Assembly: GCA_021161645.1 (NCBI GenBank)
Contig: JAGHAC010000004.1
Span: 1 to 5,495 of the forward strand
Length of the DNA stretch: 5,495 nt
From: a bacterium
GTDB taxonomy: Bacteria; Patescibacteriota; Minisyncoccia; Minisyncoccales; PEYH01
Reading direction: 5' to 3'
A model generated the notes under the pieces. It ran no database searches. It was not told where the DNA came from and saw nothing but the letters and a program-made list of their open reading frames with translations. Position 1 is the first letter of the stretch. Each line of letters begins with the position of its first letter. The position numbers were made by a program, and so were the translations under genes. Positions 1-5,112 of the stretch are shown here, in pieces.

Positions 1-10
1 ATAAAAACTC

Positions 11-39
11 TTTTAAAATTTAGCAAATAAAGATATAAT
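11..39 (+). promoter_or_regulatory. Probable sigma-70-type promoter of uvrA
   Basis: A perfect -10 box, TATAAT, lies at 34-39. Seventeen bases upstream, TTTTAA at 11-16 matches the -35 consensus TTGACA at only three of six positions, so the promoter rests mainly on its -10. Transcription would start near base 46, giving uvrA a leader of about 40 nt that contains the heptamer repeats. No LexA-type SOS box (CTGT-N8-ACAG or GAAC-N4-GTTC) is visible here. The surrounding DNA is very AT-rich, so a chance -10 match is possible. Confidence 0.55.
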
Positions 40-49
40 AAATGATTTG

Positions 50-84
50 AAAACAGTAAACTTTAAACGATAAACTCTAAACAG
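50..84 (+). repeat. Five tandem heptamers, consensus TAAACnn, in the uvrA leader
   Basis: The units read AAAACAG, TAAACTT, TAAACGA, TAAACTC and TAAACAG, with no spacer between them. They lie between the -10 box and the uvrA start codon. The 7-base period and near-perfect AAAC core go beyond general AT richness. The repeat could be a protein-binding array, an unstructured A-rich translation enhancer, or slippage-derived sequence; the sequence alone does not decide. Confidence 0.6.
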
Positions 85-87
85 GAT

Positions 88-2982
88 ATGGAAAAAAATT
101 TTATTGAGTTAAAAGGAGTAAAAGTTCATAATCTCAAAAATATCAGCTTAAAAATCCCAAAGAATAAATTGGTAGTTATTTGTGGTATTTCCGGGTCTGG
201 AAAATCATCTTTAGCTTTTGACACAGTTTATGCGGAAGGGCAGAGAAGGTATCTGGAAAGTTTATCTGCCTACGCAAGGCAATTTTTGGGAGGATTTAAA
301 AAACCCGATGTTGAAAAAATCGAAGGATTGTCACCAACAATTGCCGTAAACCAAAAAACAATTTCTTCAAATCCGAGATCTACTGTGGGAACGATCACAG
401 AAATTTATGATTTTTTGCGCCTTTTGTTTACTCATATTGGAAAAGCATATTGTCCTAATTGTGGGAAGGAAGTTACCTCGCAAACTCCTCATCAGATAGC
501 AGAGAAGATATCGCGTTTTGCGGAAATGGGGTGGGTGTCGATATTCGCTCCGGTAATTACAGGCAAGAAGGGCGAGCACAAAGGAGTAATTGAAGAGATT
601 ACAAGAGAAGGTTGGCCTCAGGTTAGAATTGACGGAATTCTTTATCCTATAGAAGAGGCTCAAAACAAAACTCTTGATAAAAATAAATTTCACAACATTG
701 AGATACTTGTCGATAGAATTTCTTTAAAGGATTATAAAATATCAAAGGTGGACAGTAAGAAAAAAACGAGACAAGAAAGGAGAGCGCTGGCAAAGAGAAA
801 TAAAAAACTGAGACAAATTTTAAAAGAAGAAAAAGAAAGAATCTTAGATTCCACAAAAAAAGCGCTGGAAATAGGAAGGGGGAGAATAAATGTGGTTTGG
901 CAGGAAGGCAACAAAACAAAAGAAGAAACATTTTCTCAACTTTTGGCTTGTGACAAATGCGGGATATCATTTCCCAAGATCGAGCCGAGGATTTTTTCCT
1001 TTAATAATCCATATGGTGCTTGTAGCTATTGTCAAGGTTTAGGGAAACTCTTAAAGGTAGATCCGAAATTAATTATCAACGAAGATTTATCTTTGGCAGA
1101 AGGGGCAATTCTTCCATGGTTTTCCTTAAGTAGGTTTTCTTTAAGATCGTTAAGTGTTCCTCATCAAAAATGGGCGCTTGAAGAAATAGCAGAGAAGTTA
1201 GGTTTTTCCTTGAATACCCCTTTTAAAAAATTACCCAAACAGATTCAGGAGATAATTTTGTATGGAGATGCTTCAGGTATTACAAATTATGAAGGCGTGA
1301 TTCCCAAAATGGAAAGATTGTATCATGAGACCGAGTCAGAATATATAAGAGAGGAGATTTCAAAATATATGACAGAAATTGTTTGTCCAAAATGTAACGG
1401 AGCAAGGTTGAGAAAAGAAGCGCTCTCGATTAAGATTGCAGGAAAAAATATTTATGAGGTTTGTCTAATGTCGGCTAAAGAATCGATTAAATTTTTTAAA
1501 TCTCTTCCTCAAAAAATTTCTCAGAAAGATAAAACGATAGCAAAACCTCTTTTGAGGGAAATTTTAAAAAGATTAAGGTTTCTAATAGATGTTGGGGTAG
1601 AATATATTAATCTTGCAAGAGAGGCGACAACGCTTTCAGTAGGAGAAAATCAAAGAATAAGATTGGCCTGTCAGCTTGGATCAGGACTTTCAGGGGTGGT
1701 ATATGTCTTAGATGAGCCAACGATTGGTCTTCATCAAAGAGATATAGAAAGGTTAATTAAAGCCTTAAAACAATTAGTAGAACAGAAGAATACAGTTATC
1801 GTAGTTGAGCATGACGAAAAAGTAATTTCCAATGCCGACTGGATTATTGAGGTAGGTCCCGGGGCAGGTAAGTTTGGAGGCAGGATTGTTTTTGAAGGCC
1901 CATATAATAAACTTAAGAAATCAAAAACTCTCACCGGGCTTTATATTGCCAAGAAACTAAAAATTAAAACTAGATATTCTTCTCTTCCTCCCAATAATAA
2001 AACAAAATGGTTAGAGCTTAGAGGAGCAAGTCAATTTAACCTAAAAAAAGTAAATTTTAGAATTCCTTTGGGGAGATTTGTTTGTGTGGCTGGAGTTTCT
2101 GGGTCAGGAAAAAGCACTTTAGTTATCGAGACATTGGCAAAAGCGCTGTTAAGAAAAATTCATCATAGAAAGAAAATACAGCCAGGAGAGTATGAAGAAA
2201 TTTTAGGAATAGAACATCTAAATAAAGTTATTTTGGTTGATCAGGCACCCATTGGAAGAACTCCTCGGTCAAATCCAGCTACCTATACAGGAGTTTTTGG
2301 TCCTGTTCGTCAAATTTTTGCCAAAACATATCAGGCTCGACTAAAAGGTTATAGCGCTTCTTATTTCAGTTTTAATACTAAAGCAGGGAGATGTCCTGCC
2401 TGTAAGGGGGAGGGTTTTCAAAAAGTTGAAATGTATTTTTTACCCGACATTTATGTTGAGTGTGAGGTATGTAAAGGAAAAAGATTTGCTCCCGAGGTTT
2501 TAAAAATTAAATATAACGGTAAAAGCATATCTGATGTTTTGGAGATGAGTATTGAAGAAGCGAAGAAGTTCTTTTCCAATATTCCTCAAATTAAGAATAA
2601 GCTCCAGTTGTTGTGTGATGTGGGATTGGGTTATCTGAAGCTTGGTCAGAGCGCTACCACGCTTTCTGGAGGAGAGGCAGAAAGAATCAAGTTGGCACAC
2701 GAACTTACTCGACGCGACACAGGCAAAACTTTATATATATTAGATGAGCCAACCGTTGGTCTACACTTTGAAGATGTGCGAAAACTTCTTATTGTTTTAA
2801 GGAGATTAACCGAGAAAGGAAATACTATTTTGGTAATCGAACATAACCCCGAGTTTTTAAAAGAAGCGGACTGGATTATTGAGTTAGGACCTGAGGGCGG
2901 AGATAGAGGAGGGAAAATTGTGTTTGAAGGAACTCCAAAAGAGTTAAAAAAGGCAGAGACATGGACGGCAAAATTTGTTTAA
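88..2982 (+). CDS. uvrA: UvrA, excision nuclease subunit A
   Basis: UvrA is the DNA-damage-sensing ABC ATPase of nucleotide excision repair; as a dimer it loads UvrB at lesions in the cytoplasm. At 964 aa it is full length or slightly long for the family. The first ATPase half has Walker A GISGSGKSS (33-41), a CPNC pair (122-125), the zinc module C288/C291/C312/C315, a further CPKC (433-436), signature LSVGE (516-520) and Walker B VVYVLDEPT (537-545). The second half has Walker A GVSGSGKST (669-677), zinc ligands C769/C772/C792/C795, signature LSGGE (859-863) and Walker B TLYILDEPT (881-889). Two oddities are the Val in the first signature and a Lys/Arg-rich insertion at about 214-249 in the UvrB-binding region. 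The ATG at 88 places the conserved N-terminal strand correctly, but the AGGA at 83-86 is too close to be a standard Shine-Dalgarno. No convincing terminator follows; there is only a weak TATC/GATA hairpin. Confidence 0.98.
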   Translation: MEKNFIELKGVKVHNLKNISLKIPKNKLVVICGISGSGKSSLAFDTVYAEGQRRYLESLSAYARQFLGGFKKPDVEKIEGLSPTIAVNQKTISSNPRSTVGTITEIYDFLRLLFTHIGKAYCPNCGKEVTSQTPHQIAEKISRFAEMGWVSIFAPVITGKKGEHKGVIEEITREGWPQVRIDGILYPIEEAQNKTLDKNKFHNIEILVDRISLKDYKISKVDSKKKTRQERRALAKRNKKLRQILKEEKERILDSTKKALEIGRGRINVVWQEGNKTKEETFSQLLACDKCGISFPKIEPRIFSFNNPYGACSYCQGLGKLLKVDPKLIINEDLSLAEGAILPWFSLSRFSLRSLSVPHQKWALEEIAEKLGFSLNTPFKKLPKQIQEIILYGDASGITNYEGVIPKMERLYHETESEYIREEISKYMTEIVCPKCNGARLRKEALSIKIAGKNIYEVCLMSAKESIKFFKSLPQKISQKDKTIAKPLLREILKRLRFLIDVGVEYINLAREATTLSVGENQRIRLACQLGSGLSGVVYVLDEPTIGLHQRDIERLIKALKQLVEQKNTVIVVEHDEKVISNADWIIEVGPGAGKFGGRIVFEGPYNKLKKSKTLTGLYIAKKLKIKTRYSSLPPNNKTKWLELRGASQFNLKKVNFRIPLGRFVCVAGVSGSGKSTLVIETLAKALLRKIHHRKKIQPGEYEEILGIEHLNKVILVDQAPIGRTPRSNPATYTGVFGPVRQIFAKTYQARLKGYSASYFSFNTKAGRCPACKGEGFQKVEMYFLPDIYVECEVCKGKRFAPEVLKIKYNGKSISDVLEMSIEEAKKFFSNIPQIKNKLQLLCDVGLGYLKLGQSATTLSGGEAERIKLAHELTRRDTGKTLYILDEPTVGLHFEDVRKLLIVLRRLTEKGNTILVIEHNPEFLKEADWIIELGPEGGDRGGKIVFEGTPKELKKAETWTAKFV

Positions 2983-3023
2983 AGAAATGAAATGTAATAT
3001 CAATGGATAGTCATAATTTTTGT

Positions 3024-3051
3024 TTGACAAAAAGTGATAAAAGTGTATAAT
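3024..3051 (+). promoter_or_regulatory. Consensus sigma-70-type promoter of the RRM gene
   Basis: TTGACA at 3024-3029 and TATAAT at 3046-3051 both match consensus perfectly, separated by 16 bases. Predicted transcription start is near 3057-3060, which leaves an untranslated leader of about 85 nt before the start codon at 3145. The match suggests high expression, as expected for an abundant small RNA-binding protein, and makes the RRM gene independent of uvrA. Confidence 0.88.
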
Positions 3052-3057
3052 TCAGAG

Positions 3058-3144
3058 TTGAGGAAAGTACTCAGTGTTCGCTGAGCGGTCGAGCCTCGAA
3101 GAGGAATTTATAGTTCTCTTATAACAATCAAATATTAATTCAAA
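3058..3144 (+). promoter_or_regulatory. Structured 5' leader of the RRM mRNA, possible RNA-level control
   Basis: The leader contains three local foldbacks. CTCAG (3070-3074) pairs with CTGAG (3081-3085). TCGAG-C-CTCGA is a palindrome at 3089-3099, which competes with CCTC-GAA-GAGG (3094-3104). AAGAG(G)AA (3099-3106) pairs with TTCTCTT (3114-3120). The only Shine-Dalgarno-like string, GAGG at 3101-3104, can be sequestered by either of the last two pairings and lies about 40 nt before the start codon. The final 24 nt are A/U-rich and unstructured. Small bacterial RRM proteins, for example cyanobacterial Rbp, are often cold-regulated with long leaders, so temperature or autogenous control is a reasonable guess but not shown. 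Confidence 0.45.
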
Positions 3145-3426
3145 ATGAGTAAGAAATTATTCGTGGGAAATCTTTCTTACGATACTACTGAAGACGGATT
3201 GAAAGATTTTTTCTCTCAGGCAGGAACTGTTGAGGAGGCAACGATTATTCTCAACCGTGCTACAGGAAGATCTAAGGGGTTTGGTTTTGTGGAAATGTCT
3301 ACAGAAGAAGAAGCCCAAAACGCAGTAGCTTCTTTAAATGGTCAGGAACTAGACGGCAGAAATGTTGTAGTTGAAGAAGCAAGACCAATGAGACCTCGAC
3401 AACCAAGACGAGATTTCCGAAGATAA
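3145..3426 (+). CDS. Small single-RRM RNA-binding protein
   Basis: This 93-aa protein is one RNA recognition motif plus a short basic tail. RNP2 is LFVGNL (5-10) and RNP1 is KGFGFVEM (44-51), with the aromatic residues F6, F46 and F48 that stack on RNA bases. The order and spacing fit the beta-alpha-beta-beta-alpha-beta fold. Residues 80-93 are rich in Arg and Pro and may add non-specific RNA affinity; there is no long glycine-rich tail as in many plant and cyanobacterial relatives. Bacterial members act in the cytoplasm as mRNA-binding or chaperone-like proteins, often linked to cold adaptation, but the target here is unknown. The ATG is set by the conserved N-terminus (SKKLFVGNL) although no Shine-Dalgarno precedes it. 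The gene has its own promoter and terminator and so looks monocistronic, apart from any read-through into the next gene. Confidence 0.95.
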   Translation: MSKKLFVGNLSYDTTEDGLKDFFSQAGTVEEATIILNRATGRSKGFGFVEMSTEEEAQNAVASLNGQELDGRNVVVEEARPMRPRQPRRDFRR

Positions 3427-3464
3427 AAAGTAAAAAGCCCGGCTAAGCCGGGCTTTTTACTTTT
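3426..3464 (+). terminator. Strong intrinsic terminator after the RRM gene, probably bidirectional
   Basis: Bases 3426-3443 pair perfectly with 3447-3464 (18 bp) around the 3-base loop TAA. The GC core is GCCCGGC/GCCGGGC, flanked by A5 on one side and T5 on the other, so it could terminate on either strand. The stem begins at the last base of the RRM stop codon. The next gene's ATG is only 9 bases beyond the stem. Confidence 0.95.
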
Positions 3465-3473
3465 CTCAAAACA

Positions 3474-4355
3474 ATGAGAAGTATCAAGAGAAGAATTATT
3501 CTTTTGCTAATTCTTCTTGTTTCCAACTTTTTTGTTTGGAACGCGGTTTATTATTATTCTCAAGAAGAATTTACCAAGGTATGTTTTCTTGATGTAGGGC
3601 AGGGGAGCGCAGTTTTTATAAAAACAGAAAAAAACCAGCAGATCCTTATAGACGGCGGTCCAGACAAAAAAATTTTAGAAAAACTAAGCAGTGAGATGCC
3701 GTTTTGGGATCATACCATAGATTTAATTATTCTTACTCACCCCCAAAAAGATCACATTTACGGATTGCTTGAGGTTTTAAAAAATTATCAGGTTAAAAAC
3801 ATTCTTTGGACAGGCGCTAAAACAGATACTTCACTTTTTAAGCAATGGCAGAATTTGATAAAAGAAGAAGGAGCAAATGTAAAAATCGCAGACCAGGGCT
3901 TGAAAATTTATTTAACAAACAATGCTTATCTTTCAATTCTTTGGCCAGCCCAAGATTTTCTTCAAGACATAAAAGAAATAAACGATACTTCTATTGTTTC
4001 TAAATTTTATTCTTATCAAGATACAATACTTTTCACCGGAGATATTACAGACAAGATAGAATATAACCTTATTGATCAGAGGATAAATTTAGATTCTGAT
4101 ATTTTGCAAATACCGCATCATGGAAGCAGGTATTCCAGTTCCGACCCGTTTCTTTCAGTAGTTTCTCCATCTCTGGCAGTAATTTCTGCAGGAAAAAATA
4201 ATAAATATAAATTTCCGCATCAGGAGGTATTGGAAAGGCTAAAGAAATATGATATAAAAGTTTTATCAACAATTAATGAAGGCGATATATGTCTCATCCA
4301 AAAGAAGAAAAAACCGTTCTTCTTATTAAGCCCGATGGAGTTAAAAGAGGATTAA
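3474..4355 (+). CDS. Membrane-anchored ComEC/Rec2-type metallo-beta-lactamase-fold hydrolase
   Basis: The 293-aa protein has a basic N-terminus (RSIKRR), one hydrophobic segment at about 7-23 that should serve as a signal anchor, and then the hydrolase domain found at the C-terminus of ComEC competence proteins. Family motifs are FLDVGQGSA (38-46), IDGGPD (59-64), THPQKDH (88-94), FTGD (187-190), IPHHGS (213-218) and PHQEV (248-252). By family knowledge such domains bind metal and hydrolyse phosphodiester or related bonds; the ComEC version is implicated in processing incoming DNA. The domain probably lies outside the membrane. The ComEC channel domain is absent, so it may work with a separately encoded one or have another substrate. 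Gln91 sits where relatives usually carry Asp or His. The ATG preserves the membrane segment; the next in-frame start, TTG for residue 11, would cut into it. No Shine-Dalgarno or private promoter is visible after the preceding terminator. The 3' end overlaps ndk by 67 bases. Confidence 0.92.
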   Translation: MRSIKRRIILLLILLVSNFFVWNAVYYYSQEEFTKVCFLDVGQGSAVFIKTEKNQQILIDGGPDKKILEKLSSEMPFWDHTIDLIILTHPQKDHIYGLLEVLKNYQVKNILWTGAKTDTSLFKQWQNLIKEEGANVKIADQGLKIYLTNNAYLSILWPAQDFLQDIKEINDTSIVSKFYSYQDTILFTGDITDKIEYNLIDQRINLDSDILQIPHHGSRYSSSDPFLSVVSPSLAVISAGKNNKYKFPHQEVLERLKKYDIKVLSTINEGDICLIQKKKKPFFLLSPMELKED

Positions 4356-4879
4356 TAGGGGAGATAACCTCCCGTATTGAGAAAAGAGGATTGAAGATCA
4401 TTGCTCTTCAGATGTTTTGGGCAACAAAAGAACAGGTAGATGGACACTATCCAAAAGATGAGAAGTGGTTAAAAAGAATAGGAGAGAAGACTCTAAGAAA
4501 TTATCAAGATTACGGTTTGGATGTTAAAGAAGAATTGGGCACAGATGATCTTTTAGAAATAGGGAAAATGGTAAGAGGTTGGTTGATAGATTATTTGACT
4601 TCGGGTCCTATAATCAAAATGGTAGTTAAGGGGATTCATGCCATTGATATGGTAAGAAAAATTGTTGGCTCTTCTATGCCTGCTGAGGCTGAAATGGGAA
4701 CAATTAGGGGAGATTTCTCGGTTGATGATGCTACTGCGGCCAATAGAGATAAACGAGCCATTCATAATTTAGTTCATGCTTCTGAAACTCCAGAAGAAGC
4801 GGCTCACGAACTTCAATTTTGGTTTGCGCCAGAAGAAATTCATGATTACAAAAGGGCAGAGGAAGATATTATGTTTTAA
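4289..4879 (+). CDS. ndk: Nucleoside diphosphate kinase, enlarged variant
   Basis: This enzyme transfers the gamma-phosphate from ATP to other nucleoside diphosphates through a phosphohistidine, balancing cytoplasmic NTP and dNTP pools. Conserved elements are TVLLIKPDGVKRGLIGEI (9-26, K14), HY (53-54), LTSGP (103-107), PAEAEMGTIRGDF (131-143) and the active-site segment NLVHASE (160-166) with catalytic His163. At 196 aa it is much longer than the usual 140-155. About 33 extra residues sit between HY and TSGP (roughly 58-92), and about 10 extra lie between RGDF and the catalytic segment. The C-terminus is also extended by about ten residues. The nucleotide-site residues remain, so activity is expected. 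The ATG is fixed by the conserved N-terminus and preceded by GAAGG ending six bases upstream, a plausible Shine-Dalgarno inside the upstream gene. That and the 67-base overlap suggest translational coupling with the hydrolase. No simple terminator lies directly after the gene; the hairpin of the following RNA may also stop this transcript. Confidence 0.97.
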   Translation: MSHPKEEKTVLLIKPDGVKRGLIGEITSRIEKRGLKIIALQMFWATKEQVDGHYPKDEKWLKRIGEKTLRNYQDYGLDVKEELGTDDLLEIGKMVRGWLIDYLTSGPIIKMVVKGIHAIDMVRKIVGSSMPAEAEMGTIRGDFSVDDATAANRDKRAIHNLVHASETPEEAAHELQFWFAPEEIHDYKRAEEDIMF

Positions 4880-4896
4880 GTTGTGAAAAAATTCTT

Positions 4897-4925
4897 TTGA
4901 CTTCAGCTTTTATTTCAGATACGAT
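4897..4925 (+). promoter_or_regulatory. Probable promoter of structured RNA 1
   Basis: TTGACT (4897-4902, five of six to consensus) and TACGAT (4920-4925, four of six) are 17 bases apart. The predicted start near 4931-4933 falls at the first bases of the closing stem of the RNA, a register that would be unlikely by chance and supports a dedicated promoter rather than a simple ndk terminator. Confidence 0.6.
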
Positions 4926-4931
4926 AAAAAA

Positions 4932-5072
4932 GGACCCCGGATTTCTGGTATGATTCCGGCACTACAATTCCAGAGGGAGTCCTATATCTAGCAAGCCTGC
5001 GGGTTTGCTATGCGGACACCCACCAGATTTTTTGCTCCGGAATTTCCTTGCCAGAAATCGGGGTCCTTTATT
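4932..5072 (+). ncRNA. Structured rod-like RNA, 6S-like outline (candidate)
   Basis: The stretch folds on itself as nested stems. P1 pairs 4929-4948 with 5051-5069: 19 bp with one bulged G. After an internal loop (TATG/TTCCTTG), P2 is ATTCCGG (4953-4959) with CCGGAAT (5037-5043). A symmetric central bubble of 15/15 nt follows (4960-4974 and 5022-5036). P3 is GGG-A-GTCC (4975-4982) with GGAC-A-CCC (5014-5021). P4 is TAGCAAGCC (4989-4997) with GGTTTGCTA (5002-5010), capped by the UNCG-type tetraloop UGCG. The pair 4995-5004 is G-U on the + strand and a C/A mismatch on the other, favouring a + strand RNA. A U-rich tail (TTTATTTATTATT) follows P1, so P1 may double as terminator. The long closing stem, large central bubble and apical stem recall 6S RNA, but I see no decisive 6S sequence signature. 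No SRP or tmRNA motifs are present. A rod-shaped terminator for ndk is the main alternative. Confidence 0.65.
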
Positions 5073-5077
5073 TATTA

Positions 5078-5106
5078 TTGACAAAATTATACTAATTTGA
5101 TATAAT
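5078..5106 (+). promoter_or_regulatory. Perfect consensus promoter with extended -10, for structured RNA 2
   Basis: TTGACA (5078-5083), a 17-base spacer and TATAAT (5101-5106) match the sigma-70 consensus at every position. TG at 5098-5099 adds the extended -10 element (TGnTATAAT). Predicted start is about 5112-5114. This is the strongest promoter in the window and drives no protein gene visible in it, which argues for an abundant RNA. Confidence 0.93.
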
Positions 5107-5112
5107 ATAGAT

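Noticed and set aside
1..87. SOS (LexA) control of uvrA
   Set aside because: No CTGT-N8-ACAG or GAAC-N4-GTTC box is visible upstream; the single ACAG strings belong to the heptamer repeat.
647..970. Hydrophobic 107-codon - strand frame opposite uvrA
   Set aside because: It is the complement of the Lys/Arg-rich uvrA segment, whose AAA/AGA codons read as Phe/Ser/Leu on the other strand; there is no ribosome binding site or family resemblance.
2983..3023. Intrinsic terminator directly after uvrA
   Set aside because: Only a 4-bp TATC/GATA hairpin with a distant T-run is present, too weak to call.
3060..3070. RNase P RNA-like string (GAGGAAAGT) in the RRM leader
   Set aside because: Only a nine-base resemblance; the region is about 85 nt long and lacks the other conserved RNase P elements.
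4929..5069. Miniature transposon (MITE) with 19-bp terminal inverted repeats
   Set aside because: No target-site duplication flanks it, the inner sequence forms further nested helices capped by a UNCG tetraloop, and a promoter is placed in register with the 5' end. This fits an RNA gene better.
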